Part shown: one piece after another, positions 7,562-16,032 of the stretch
Layout of the letters: each line of letters starts with the position of its first letter
Numbering within the stretch: position 1 is the first letter of the stretch
From: Acidimicrobiaceae bacterium
GTDB lineage: Bacteria; Actinomycetota; Acidimicrobiia; Acidimicrobiales; Aldehydirespiratoraceae
DNA length: 40,017 nt
Direction: 5' to 3'
Assembly (NCBI GenBank): GCA_002699625.1
Contig: PABW01000011.1
Location: forward strand, 1-40,017
The notes under the pieces: model-generated
What the model saw: only the letters and a program-made list of their open reading frames with translations
What the model was told of the DNA's origin: nothing
Databases searched by the model: none
Position numbers and translations under genes: made by a program

Positions 7562-8317
7562 TCAGTAGTCGACGCGCTTGACGAAGCCGCCGTCGACGGT
7601 GACGTTGGTCCCGTTGATGTGTTTAGCTATATCTCCTGCCAGGAATGCAACGGCGTTGGCAACGTCTTGGGGCTCACCAATCTCGCCACCGGGGTGGGCC
7701 GCCTCGGTGGCGCCGAAGAAGTCTGGCATGTGGTTCTTGATCATGTCCCAGTCCCCACCGTTGACCATGATCGGGCCGGGCGAGACGACGTTGCACCGGA
7801 TTCCCACCGCGCCCAGAACCTGGGCTTGGCCGAGCGTCCAGTTGGTGGCGGCGGCCTTAAGCGCGCTGTAGCTGCCGGCGCCTGTGGAGAAGTGCTCCGT
7901 TGCAGCGGTCGTGCCGATGCTGATCAGCGACCCGCCTCCGTCGGCGAGGGCTTCTTGGGCCGCGCCCACGCCGCCGACGAGCGCCATCAGATCGACGTGG
8001 AAGTTGGTCGCCCAGTCTTCGAGAGAGGCCTGCGGCTTGCCCGAAGTGTTGTGGACGTAGATGTCGACTCCACCGAGGGCTTCGGCGGCGGAGTTGACCC
8101 AGCTCACCAGCGACGACATGTCGCTGGCGTCCGCCGCGCTGCCCCACGCAGTTCCGGACGCGGCGAGTTCCGCAACCGCGGCGTCGACGTCATCGGCGTT
8201 TCGAGCGCAGACGGCCACGCTCGCGCCTTCGTCGAGCAACGTCTCGGCTATGGCGCGGCCGATACCTCTGGTAGCGCCGGTGACCAGTGCTCGCTTGCCC
8301 GAAAGACCGAGATCCAT
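7562..8317 (-). CDS. Short-chain dehydrogenase/reductase (first gene of the aco operon)
   Basis: A 251-residue classical SDR. It opens 'MDLGLSGKRALVTGATRGIG' (NAD(P)-binding TGxxxGIG) and has the 'YVHNTSG' strand in place of the usual NNAG. The active site has serine in 'SLISIGTTAA' and Tyr-x-x-x-Lys in 'SYSALKAAATN'. The ATG at 8317 has a clear GAGGGAAG ribosome-binding site, and I prefer it to the longer open frame that begins at 8437. It heads a minus-strand operon SDR-thuA-acoA-acoB-acoX-acoC. The 22-bp operator at 8340-8361 lies 22 bp upstream of the start. It is expected to oxidise or reduce an alcohol/ketone of the pathway with NAD(P). Confidence 0.85.
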   Translation of the reverse strand: MDLGLSGKRALVTGATRGIGRAIAETLLDEGASVAVCARNADDVDAAVAELAASGTAWGSAADASDMSSLVSWVNSAAEALGGVDIYVHNTSGKPQASLEDWATNFHVDLMALVGGVGAAQEALADGGGSLISIGTTAATEHFSTGAGSYSALKAAATNWTLGQAQVLGAVGIRCNVVSPGPIMVNGGDWDMIKNHMPDFFGATEAAHPGGEIGEPQDVANAVAFLAGDIAKHINGTNVTVDGGFVKRVDY

Positions 8318-8339
8318 GACTTCTTCCCTCACATTACAG

Positions 8340-8361
8340 AAATGTATTGAGCACAATAATA
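8340..8361. promoter_or_regulatory. Operator-like dyad element, site E (SDR-thuA-aco operon)
   Basis: One of five related 22-bp elements, with halves AAATGTATTGA and GCACAATAATA. It is the most divergent copy but still matches site B and site C at 15 of 22 positions each. On the minus strand it contains TACATT, a plausible -10 hexamer that would start transcription about 17 bases before the SDR start codon. A repressor bound here would block the whole aco operon. Lowest confidence of the five. Confidence 0.55.
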
Positions 8362-8411
8362 CGCGAAAGCGGGCCGCGGCGAATGGCTGCGCCCCCACTT
8401 CGGCAGCGGCA

Positions 8412-9830
8412 CTATGGCTGCTCGGCTGAACGGGCATCTTGCATTGCTCGCATCCATTTGGGCCCGGGGAGCCACTGTGCGATCACCAAGACCAGCGCCA
8501 TGACAAACGCACACGTCGCGAACACCGCGTTGAAAGGGTCAATCGCTGCCTGAGTCACCGGGTCGCCGGACTCGAACGGCGTGTCTTCCACCGCCGCTGA
8601 GACCGCAACCAAGCCCGTCACGCCGACCGCCACCGCGATCTGACGCGCCACCGATGTGAGCCCAGCGCCCTGGTTCACCTCATCGAAGCGCAACGCGGTC
8701 ATGGCGACGATGTTGGGTGACATCATGCCGATGCCTGCGCCGATGCCCCCGATGGTGAGTGCCAGCGCTATGAACCAGAGGTCGGTCTCGGGGCCGAGCC
8801 GCGACAACAGGGCGAACCCCAACCCCATCAAGAGAGCACCGACGGTCACGGGCCCGCGTGAACCGAACCTATCCGTGAGGCGACCGCCGAATGGCATGAA
8901 CGCGCCGAGACCGATGCCGGCGGGCAGCAACACGAATCCGACCGTGATGTCGGCGATGCCCCGCGTCGAGCTGAGTTCGAGCGGGATGAACAGGCCGCGG
9001 CCCATCTGTGTGACCATGATGAGCGCGGAAGTGACGACACCGAGTGCGTAGGTTCGGTTGGCGAAGAGTGCGACATTCACGAGCGGATGCGAGCGACGCA
9101 GCATCCGAATGACGAACCAGGCCACGCCGCCCAGGCCTATCGCCAGCGATGCCACGGTCGGTAACGAGAGCCATCCCCACGACTCCGCCTCCGACAGTCC
9201 GATCGTGAGGGCGCTAGTGCTGACCGATGCGACGGCGAGACCGATGACGTCGAGACTGCGGTGTCCGCCAGGCCGAGAGGCCGTCATGATCCGCCATGCG
9301 AAGAGCGCCCCCACCCCGCCGATAGGGACGTTCACCGCGAAGACCCATCGCCACCCGACCGTCTCGACGATCGCGCCGCCGACGAGCGGCCCGACTGCGG
9401 GCGCCACGGTGAGGGCGATGCCCCAAAGGCCCATCGCCTTCCCGCGCTCATAGGGCCCGAACGTCTCGAAGATCGTCGCCGTCGTGACCGGGATCAGGAG
9501 ACCTCCGCCCAGTCCTTGGAGCACACGAAACGCCACGAGCACGGGCAGCGATGGGGCCATGGCGCAAAGCCCGGATCCGACGGTGAAGACCGTAAGCGTA
9601 GCAATGAAGGCGTTCTTGCGTCCGAAACTGTCACTGATCCAGCCGCTGGCGAGTTGGGTCACGCCCAGCGCGACTATGTAGGCCGTGAAGACCCATTCGA
9701 TCCCGCTGTCGGTGCCGAAGTCTCGCTCTATGTCGGCCAGGGCGAGGGTGACGGCCGTCGAGTCGAGCACCACGAGGAACGTGCCGACCGTCATCACCCA
9801 CAGAGCGACCCACTTGGCCTCGAGCTTCAC
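8412..9830 (-). CDS. MFS transporter, DHA2 (EmrB/QacA-like) family
   Basis: A 472-residue membrane protein with about 14 hydrophobic segments. It has the DHA2-type opening 'VMTVGTFLVVLDSTAVTLAL' with the conserved Asp in helix 1, and motif A-like 'GWISDSFGRKNAF'. Motif C of drug:H+ antiporters reads 'GIALTVAPAVGPLVGG' near residue 150. Proteins of this family export drugs, acids or toxic intermediates using the proton gradient. It is 106 bp downstream of the amidohydrolase on the same strand and probably shares its promoter. The likely role is export of a toxic pathway intermediate or of the substrate, but uptake cannot be excluded. Confidence 0.83.
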   Translation of the reverse strand: MKLEAKWVALWVMTVGTFLVVLDSTAVTLALADIERDFGTDSGIEWVFTAYIVALGVTQLASGWISDSFGRKNAFIATLTVFTVGSGLCAMAPSLPVLVAFRVLQGLGGGLLIPVTTATIFETFGPYERGKAMGLWGIALTVAPAVGPLVGGAIVETVGWRWVFAVNVPIGGVGALFAWRIMTASRPGGHRSLDVIGLAVASVSTSALTIGLSEAESWGWLSLPTVASLAIGLGGVAWFVIRMLRRSHPLVNVALFANRTYALGVVTSALIMVTQMGRGLFIPLELSSTRGIADITVGFVLLPAGIGLGAFMPFGGRLTDRFGSRGPVTVGALLMGLGFALLSRLGPETDLWFIALALTIGGIGAGIGMMSPNIVAMTALRFDEVNQGAGLTSVARQIAVAVGVTGLVAVSAAVEDTPFESGDPVTQAAIDPFNAVFATCAFVMALVLVIAQWLPGPKWMRAMQDARSAEQP

Positions 9831-9936
9831 GCCGGTTCCCGCTCAGTTCGGTGACCACACGAGCGGGAACACGTCGCCGAACTCGAGCGCATCTATAGGA
9901 GGTCTCTCCGCCCGCCCAGCCGCCGCTAGCTGGGTG

Positions 9937-11634
9937 CTAACCCGCTCGACCGTGGCGGAGGAGGTGTCCGGGCGTCGCACCGGTGCAGACACCGTTGGTG
10001 TGGGTGACCTCGCCGTTGACGAGAATGTGGCGGTAGCCGCGGGGCTTTTGCACCAGCCGCCACGCTCCAGCTGGGTAATCCCAGGCCCGCTCGGACTCTC
10101 CGACTGCAAGGGTCTCCATGTCATAGATCACGATGTCGGCTGGCGCGCCCTCGCGAATCCAACCACGGTCCTTGATCCCCGCAGCCATTGCTGGGTAGGC
10201 CGACAGGCGCCAATGCGCCTCCTCTAGCGACATCAGGCCGTCGTCGCGCACGTGCCGGGCCAAGTACTCGGTTGGGTACCGCGCATGGGTCAAGAACTTC
10301 GTGTGTGCGCCGCCGTCGGACACTCCGGGGAGACCGACAGGGCAGTGGAGCAGTTGGGACATGGTCTCGGGGTTTGCGGGTCGCGGCGGCGTTATGAACA
10401 GGGCGCGCAGGTCGTCCTCGAGCGCGACGTCCAACATTGCGTCGATTGGGTGGCATCGACGCTTCTCGGCGATCTCGCCGACGGTGAAGCCCTCGATGTC
10501 TGCGAGCGACTCCTTGTGAATGATGCCAACCCGAAGATCCTCAATCATGTCGTGGGGCAGCATCCGCTGGTCGTGTGAGTCGCGGATGCGCTGGCGCATT
10601 TCGGGGTCGCGCAGGTTGGCGGTCCGTTGCTCCACGTCACCCATCAGGGCATCGCGCCATGCGGGCACGATGTCGAAGAGATTCCAGTCCTCGAGGGTGA
10701 ACTGGTGGTCATTCTCGACCGTGAGCGACTGAGCGTAGATGCGCAGTCCCCGGGCGTTCGCGTCATCGAGCCACGCCAAGTTGTCCTCAAAACCTGCGCC
10801 TGCGGAGTTGCCGTGCTGGTCCGCGAAGATGGCCAGGACGTTCCACAGGATCGGTCGGCCGCTTTCGGCTGCGAGCATCTCGGTCAGTTCTTTGCCCGAT
10901 CCGATGCATTGGATCAAGCCGCGGCCGGCCTCGCGCAGGACACGAGCAAAAGAGCGCAGGTCCTTCTCGCTCATCAGGTTGGTTATCATCGGGGTACCGT
11001 CATGATCGAGTTGCACCTCCACGTCGACCGGCGTCAGCTGGGCGGACCAGCCGCAGGCGCCGGCGTCGAGGGCCTCGAACATCAGCCGCTTCATCTCGGC
11101 CATCTCCGCGTCGGTCGCCGAGCGACTCTTGGCGGCATCGAGCCCCATTACGTAAGCGAGCAACGGGTTCAAGGGCATGTAGGAGACGATGTTGACGCCC
11201 TTGTCGGTGCGCTCGACCGAATCGAGGAACTCCGGGAAGGTCTCCCAGTCCCATGGCATTCCCTCTTGCATCGATTCGAGTGGGACCGCCTCGTTGCGGG
11301 TCATCGTTAGCATCGAACGGTACTGGTCCTCGGGCTTGCACGGTGCGAAACCAAAGCCGCAGTTGCCGATGCCGACTGAGGTCACGCCATGCCAACCTGA
11401 GATCGTGCACCAGGGGTCCCAATAGAGCTGCGAGTCATAGTGGGTGTGAAGGTCAACGAACCCCGGCGCAACGTTCAGACCCGCCGCGTCAATGACCTGG
11501 GCGCCGTCGCTGGGCCGAATGCCGCCAATGGCGGCGACCCGCCCATCGCGGATGCCAACGTCACCGACATAGCGCGGTGTCCGCATTCCGTCGATGATGG
11601 TTCCGCCCTTGATCACCGTGTCGAACTCGGCCAT
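9937..11634 (-). CDS. Amidohydrolase, N-acyl-D-amino-acid deacylase-like (paralogue 1)
   Basis: A 565-residue metal-dependent amidohydrolase. The metal-binding 'GFVDLHTHYDSQ' (His63, His65) is followed by 'GIGNCGFGFAP' with the cysteine typical of D-aminoacylases. The late 'GVSDGGAHTKF' holds the catalytic aspartate, and 'GAPADIVIYD' ends the barrel. The family hydrolyses N-acyl amino acids and related amides. The ATG at 11634 has AGGAGG four bases upstream. It is closely related to the protein at 27387-29078 (47 of the first 60 residues identical), so the pathway has two versions of this enzyme in separate operons. The operator B region separates it from the divergent LLM oxidoreductase. The natural substrate is unknown. 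Confidence 0.82.
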   Translation of the reverse strand: MAEFDTVIKGGTIIDGMRTPRYVGDVGIRDGRVAAIGGIRPSDGAQVIDAAGLNVAPGFVDLHTHYDSQLYWDPWCTISGWHGVTSVGIGNCGFGFAPCKPEDQYRSMLTMTRNEAVPLESMQEGMPWDWETFPEFLDSVERTDKGVNIVSYMPLNPLLAYVMGLDAAKSRSATDAEMAEMKRLMFEALDAGACGWSAQLTPVDVEVQLDHDGTPMITNLMSEKDLRSFARVLREAGRGLIQCIGSGKELTEMLAAESGRPILWNVLAIFADQHGNSAGAGFEDNLAWLDDANARGLRIYAQSLTVENDHQFTLEDWNLFDIVPAWRDALMGDVEQRTANLRDPEMRQRIRDSHDQRMLPHDMIEDLRVGIIHKESLADIEGFTVGEIAEKRRCHPIDAMLDVALEDDLRALFITPPRPANPETMSQLLHCPVGLPGVSDGGAHTKFLTHARYPTEYLARHVRDDGLMSLEEAHWRLSAYPAMAAGIKDRGWIREGAPADIVIYDMETLAVGESERAWDYPAGAWRLVQKPRGYRHILVNGEVTHTNGVCTGATPGHLLRHGRAG

Positions 11635-11705
11635 GCGTCCTCCTTCTAAACATCTGCGCGCGATCCGCATTGGCCCATAGTGACCGATGTCGTCGCAGAT
11701 GCCAT

Positions 11706-11727
11706 TATTGTACTGATCAATCTATTA
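11706..11727. promoter_or_regulatory. Operator-like dyad element, site B (amidohydrolase 1 / LLM oxidoreductase)
   Basis: On the minus strand it reads TAATAGATTGA then TCAGTACAATA. It matches site C at 19 of 22 positions, although the two lie 15.6 kb apart. It sits between divergent genes, 72 bp from the amidohydrolase start and 48 bp from the LLM start. A -10-like TACAAT is contained on the minus strand. A second, weaker TATTATGTGCTCAA block follows at about 11722-11735 and resembles part of site E; it may be a secondary site. Confidence 0.75.
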
Positions 11728-11775
11728 TGTGCTCAAGTCCGGCAGTTTTTGAGTGCGAAGGGTGAGGGTGGCCCC

Positions 11776-12675
11776 ATGCAGTTCTGTCCGAATTTCACGA
11801 GCGTCGATCTCGACCCGACTAGCTGGGCGCGCGACCGCGAGGCCGAGGGCTTCCCCGTAGTCGCCGTTGCTGACCATATCTCAGCGCCTGCTCCGCACCC
11901 CCATGTGTGGGTGACCGCGACCGCCTTCGCGCTCGCAACCGAGACAACGCGAGTACTGACGGGTTACGGGAATAACCTGGTGCGCTCACCGGTGGAGTTC
12001 GCCCAGGCTGCGCTCATGCTCCAACAGGTGTCGGGGGGACGCGCCGAAGCCGGGCTTGGCGCTGGGTGGGCCGCCGACGAGATCACCGGGATCGGTCGGG
12101 ACTTCCCCAAGGCCCGCGACCGGGCCGGCAGCTACATCGAAGCCATCCAGGTCGTGCGGCAACTTTTCGACACGGGCGCCTGCCAGTTCGAGGGCGAGTA
12201 CTACTCGATCGATATTCCCGCCATTGGACCGATCCCGGCCGCGGCACCTCCGCTGGTTGCGTCCTGCGCGGGGCCGCGCACGACCCGAGGCGTCGCTCCC
12301 TACGTCGACCGAATCGAACTGATGGGCTTCTCGATGGCAGTTGGCGAGGGAGGCACCGAGGAGTTCATGCGACGCATGCTCTCGTACACCGAGGACCGCC
12401 TGAAGGCCCAGATCGACATCGCCCGCGAGGCTGCACCGGACGTACCGCTAGGTTTCTTGGCGCTCGTCACCGCCAGCGAAGACCCCGCCGTTGCGGCGCA
12501 GGCCGACATGATGGGCGACGGATTGTTCGCTAACTTCATCGGCTCACCCGACAAGGTGGCGGCATCGCTTCATCGGCTCGGCGAACTGGGAATCGAGCGG
12601 GTGCAGCTTGCCGCGCCGAATCCCGAAACGCTCACCCTGCTGGCACCCCTGCTCTGCGACGATTCCAGCTGCTGA
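11776..12675 (+). CDS. LLM-class F420-dependent oxidoreductase
   Basis: A 299-residue luciferase-like TIM-barrel protein. Its features are 'VVAVADHISAP' near the N-terminus, 'ATETTRVLTGYGNNLVRSPVEFAQAALMLQQVSGGRAEAGLGAG' in pieces (the conserved QVSGGR...GLGAGW segment) and 'FIGSPDKVAASLHRLGELGIERVQL' at the end. Actinobacterial members of this family usually use cofactor F420, but FMN cannot be ruled out by eye. The ATG at 11776 has GAGGGTGG just upstream; the longer frame starting at 11680 would run through the operator. It is a single-gene unit divergent from the amidohydrolase. It probably reduces or oxidises a pathway intermediate. Confidence 0.82.
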   Translation: MQFCPNFTSVDLDPTSWARDREAEGFPVVAVADHISAPAPHPHVWVTATAFALATETTRVLTGYGNNLVRSPVEFAQAALMLQQVSGGRAEAGLGAGWAADEITGIGRDFPKARDRAGSYIEAIQVVRQLFDTGACQFEGEYYSIDIPAIGPIPAAAPPLVASCAGPRTTRGVAPYVDRIELMGFSMAVGEGGTEEFMRRMLSYTEDRLKAQIDIAREAAPDVPLGFLALVTASEDPAVAAQADMMGDGLFANFIGSPDKVAASLHRLGELGIERVQLAAPNPETLTLLAPLLCDDSSC

Positions 12676-12729
12676 AGCAAAGCCGCGGCCATGGCGAGGT
12701 GACACGCCGGCAGGCAGGTATCCGAGTGC

Positions 12730-14337
12730 TCAGGGCGCGCTCAGGAAGTCGTCTAGCCGCTGATAGAAGTGGCGTAGCTTGGTCTCGTTGTAATCCGCTA
12801 GCTGCACCTGCCTGCTCGCGAGATTGTGGACTCCACGCTGAACGAAGGGCATGTTGCCGGAGTCCTGGTCAAGCACCTTTGACAAGAACCCGATCTCGGG
12901 TGCCGCAGTCCAACTCTCGTCGGGGCCGATGAAACGATCCGGTGGGGTCGGTGGGGGCGCCGAACCGTCGAGTGGGAGCGGGGCGATCGAGATCACGTCC
13001 ATGATGCACTCTTCGGGGTTCATGCCATTGGGACGGAACCGGAACCAGATCGCGTCGCCGAACGACGAGGTCGGCATCAGGTTGGGAAAAAGGTTGAAGT
13101 AGATGTTGCCGTTCAACTCAGTGTCGGAGACCTCGTCGATCACCTCACCGATCAGCGGCCGCAACCGCTCGCGCGTCGCTGCGGCACCGTCGGCGCGAAA
13201 ACCGGCCAGCAACTCGACCATTGCGGCCCGATCGAGGTCTGTCGGCAACGTCCTCTCGATCACCTGACCGCTGCTCTGGGGAAGCTTGATTTCGGGTACG
13301 CTGTCGTGCAACGCGGGCCCGCCCACCCACTTACACAAGTGTAGATCTGCGTGGCCAAGCTTGCCCTCGACCCACACCGCTTCCGGCGTGAAGACCCCGG
13401 CGCGGCCGTTGGGCATCGTGATGTCGATGTTGCCGTCGACGCGCAGTTCGTAGACTGCGCCACTGAATGGATGACGTTCGCGGGGTCGGTCGTGGTCAAC
13501 CGGCTCCAGCGGCCCCCAGTCTCTGACACCCTCCAGATGTGGGGACGGCGTGAACCCCGGGTTGTGCTGGCGCGAGAAATTCTCCCAGGCATCGAACTGA
13601 CCATTGGGATCACCGAAACACGAGAGCATCTGTGGGTGTGTGGAGAACACGTGCCACGACTCCGCAAACGCGTCCTGGGCAACCTTCCAGTTCGCTGCGA
13701 GCACCTTCGACACCTGGAAGCGCTTATAGCGCTTCTCGATCGGCAACAGCGGAAAGTGATCCGGCAGCTCGCCGATGAAGTCCTCGAACGGCTCACAGTC
13801 GGGGTCCGGGTTGATAAACACGAACCGACCCCAGCGACCCAGCGGCACCTCCGGGAGGTCTTGGTCGGCCGGGTCTAGATAGGGAAAGTCCCACTCACAG
13901 GGAATCTCCTTCAGGGTGCCATCGAGGTTCCAGCACCACGCGTGGAAGGCGCAACGGAGTTCGTGGGTCCGCTTTCCCTGCTTCTCCTTGATCAAGCGGC
14001 CGCGGTGGAGGCAGGCGTTGGGGAATGCCTTGATCTCGTCGGGCCCGCAGCGTACGACCAGGTAGGACCGGTTGCCGATCTCGTAGGGATAGTGGTCGCC
14101 GACGTCGGGGATGTCGTCCTCATGACAGGCCATCTGCCACACCCGGCTCCACAGCTTGTCCATCTCGCGCCCGTGATGGTCGGGCGACGTGTAGTACTCG
14201 GTCGGAACAAAGGTCGGGCCCGGTGGCATCGGGGACTCCTGGCGGAGGTACACCGGGACCTCCTTGGAGTCGTGCTCGATGAGTTCCTGCACCGAGATGC
14301 CAGCCGATCGATTCGTGCCTGTGGTTCGCTCAACCAT
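12730..14337 (-). CDS. Rieske non-haem iron oxygenase, alpha subunit
   Basis: A 535-residue ring-hydroxylating-type oxygenase. The Rieske [2Fe-2S] ligands are Cys109-x-His111 and Cys129-x-x-His132 ('CLHRG' and 'CAFHAW'). The mononuclear iron histidines are His227 and His232 in 'AESWHVFSTHPQ'. The C-terminal catalytic domain is long and complete. Such enzymes insert oxygen into aromatic, alicyclic or steroid substrates, or demethylate them. The ATG has GGAGG seven bases upstream. It lies 51 bp downstream of the acyl-CoA ligase in the same operon. No ferredoxin or reductase partner and no beta subunit are nearby, so electron donors must be encoded elsewhere. The substrate is unknown. Confidence 0.88.
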   Translation of the reverse strand: MVERTTGTNRSAGISVQELIEHDSKEVPVYLRQESPMPPGPTFVPTEYYTSPDHHGREMDKLWSRVWQMACHEDDIPDVGDHYPYEIGNRSYLVVRCGPDEIKAFPNACLHRGRLIKEKQGKRTHELRCAFHAWCWNLDGTLKEIPCEWDFPYLDPADQDLPEVPLGRWGRFVFINPDPDCEPFEDFIGELPDHFPLLPIEKRYKRFQVSKVLAANWKVAQDAFAESWHVFSTHPQMLSCFGDPNGQFDAWENFSRQHNPGFTPSPHLEGVRDWGPLEPVDHDRPRERHPFSGAVYELRVDGNIDITMPNGRAGVFTPEAVWVEGKLGHADLHLCKWVGGPALHDSVPEIKLPQSSGQVIERTLPTDLDRAAMVELLAGFRADGAAATRERLRPLIGEVIDEVSDTELNGNIYFNLFPNLMPTSSFGDAIWFRFRPNGMNPEECIMDVISIAPLPLDGSAPPPTPPDRFIGPDESWTAAPEIGFLSKVLDQDSGNMPFVQRGVHNLASRQVQLADYNETKLRHFYQRLDDFLSAP

Positions 14338-14388
14338 GAGGTTCCTCCTTGATGGGTGCGGGTGAGGTTGGTTTGGGCGCGGGTCGGC

Positions 14389-15933
14389 TCACCCGATCGT
14401 CCGATCCGTGGGCCAGTACGGCGCGCGCAGCCGACGCTTGTTGACCTTGCCCATTGCGTTGCGGCCGAGGTCGTCGACGAAGTCGACGCTCCGAGGGCAC
14501 TTGAGCCGGGCGAGAGACTCTCGGCAGAACGCGATCAGTTCGTCTTCGGTCGGCGGCTCGGTCGAGTCCGCGGCAACGACAAGCGCCTTGAGTTGCTCAC
14601 CGAGGTCGTCGTCGGGGACGCCGATCACCGCAACGTCGCGCACAGCCGGGTGGTCGGCCAGTACTTGTTCGGGCTCGGCCGGGTAGAGATTCACGCCGCC
14701 CGAGACGACCATATCCTTGGCGCGGTCGGTGATAAACACATACCCGTCGTCATCGGCGTAACCGATCTCGCCCATCGTGAACACGCCGGGCTCGAGGTGC
14801 GCCTCCGCGGTGGCATCGGCATCGTTGTGGTACACGATGCCGCGGCCAGTCTTGTCGCGGAAGTACAGGTGGCCGACTTCGCCGGGACCGAGCCTTTGGC
14901 CGTCATCGTTGACAACCAACAGCTCGAACGCAGGCAGGGTCTTGCCGACCGAGCCCGGTCGCTCCAGCCACTCGTCGGACATAATCATGTTGGTCGTGCC
15001 GGCCTCGGTCGCCCCGTAGGCCTCCATGAGTATCGGGCCGAACCAGTCGATCATCTCCCGCTTGACGTCGATCGGGCACGCCGAACCGGTGTGAGTCACC
15101 AGTGTCAGGCTCGAAACGTCATAGCGCTCGCGAACCTCCACCGGTAGCGCCAGCAGGCGTTGGAAGTGGGTCGGCACCATGAACACGCTGCCGATTCGGT
15201 ATTTGTCGATCGCCGCCAGGACTTCCTCAGCATCAAAGCGGCCGAGTATTACGGACCGGTTGCCGCCGAGCAGCCCGCGGGCTCCGCTGAGCGGACCGGT
15301 GTGATAGAGCGGCGCAATGACGAGGCCCAGTCGCCCTGACGACAGGATCGGGCTCTCCTTGATGAGTTCGTACTGCTCCGCAACCGTGGCGCCACCGATG
15401 TACATCGCCGGCGGCGTTTCAGTTCCCTTGGGGAACCCGGTGGTGCCCGACGTGTAGTGCAGATGCGGTCGCGCCACCAGGTCGGTGCGCGGCGGCGCCG
15501 ACGATGAGTCGGCGAGCCAGTCGTCCCACATAATCAGGCCGGCGGCCGGCTCGCAGCGCCAGCCGATCACTTGGTCGACGCCGGTTCGGGCGGCGGCCTC
15601 GAGTCCCCGCTCGACGGTCTCGGGACCGACGAAGATGACCCGGCTCGCCGAGTCGTCGAGGATGTACGAGAGTTCATCAGCCGTGAGGTGGAAGCTGATT
15701 GGCACGGTTGATCCACCCGCCAGGATGCTGCCGACGTGGGCGAGGATCACTTCGGTTGCGTTCTCCGCGAAGACAGCGACGCGGCGGTGTTCCCCGAGGT
15801 TCTGATCGGCAAGTGCGTTGGCGATGCGATTGAGCACGTCGTCCACGCCCGGCCACGTCAGATCCGTGCGGACGTCGGCCAGCGCGATCTCGTCGGGTTT
15901 GGTGCGAGCTAGTTCATCGGTGCCTACGGCCAT
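14389..15933 (-). CDS. AMP-dependent acyl-CoA synthetase/ligase
   Basis: A 514-residue ANL-superfamily ligase. The P-loop reads 'LHYTSGTTGFPKGTE', the adenine motif 'MEAYGATEAGTTN', the hinge 'ITDRAKDMVVSGGVNLYPAE', and the C-terminal lysine motif 'LGRNAMGKVNKRRL'. It activates a carboxylic acid to the acyl-AMP and then to the CoA thioester. The start at 15933 has GGGAGG four bases upstream; the longer frame to 15978 would overlap the operator. It heads the operon with the Rieske oxygenase and diverges from the phosphotransferase/acyl-CoA dehydrogenase operon across operator D. The acid could be fatty, alicyclic or aromatic. Confidence 0.88.
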   Translation of the reverse strand: MAVGTDELARTKPDEIALADVRTDLTWPGVDDVLNRIANALADQNLGEHRRVAVFAENATEVILAHVGSILAGGSTVPISFHLTADELSYILDDSASRVIFVGPETVERGLEAAARTGVDQVIGWRCEPAAGLIMWDDWLADSSSAPPRTDLVARPHLHYTSGTTGFPKGTETPPAMYIGGATVAEQYELIKESPILSSGRLGLVIAPLYHTGPLSGARGLLGGNRSVILGRFDAEEVLAAIDKYRIGSVFMVPTHFQRLLALPVEVRERYDVSSLTLVTHTGSACPIDVKREMIDWFGPILMEAYGATEAGTTNMIMSDEWLERPGSVGKTLPAFELLVVNDDGQRLGPGEVGHLYFRDKTGRGIVYHNDADATAEAHLEPGVFTMGEIGYADDDGYVFITDRAKDMVVSGGVNLYPAEPEQVLADHPAVRDVAVIGVPDDDLGEQLKALVVAADSTEPPTEDELIAFCRESLARLKCPRSVDFVDDLGRNAMGKVNKRRLRAPYWPTDRTIG

Positions 15934-15958
15934 CGGGCCTCCCGGGACGCCATGGACA

Positions 15959-15980
15959 GAATGTACTACTTGATACATAC
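15959..15980. promoter_or_regulatory. Operator-like dyad element, site D (ligase-Rieske / phosphotransferase-ACAD)
   Basis: The halves read GAATGTACTAC and TTGATACATAC. It matches site A at 14 of 22 positions and is itself an inverted repeat (ATGTA ... TACAT). It lies between divergent starts at 15933 and 16033. A minus-strand TACATT within it would place the transcription start about 20 bases before the ligase start codon. Confidence 0.6.
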
Positions 15981-16032
15981 TTCAACCCAGTCGATGCGGA
16001 ACCCGCCGGACAGAAAGAGGAATCCCGCCGTT

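Noticed and set aside
9843-9936. Small open frame (about 21 codons) between the amidohydrolase and the MFS gene as a leader peptide
   Set aside because: No ribosome-binding site at a fitting distance and no regulatory structure that would make a leader plausible.
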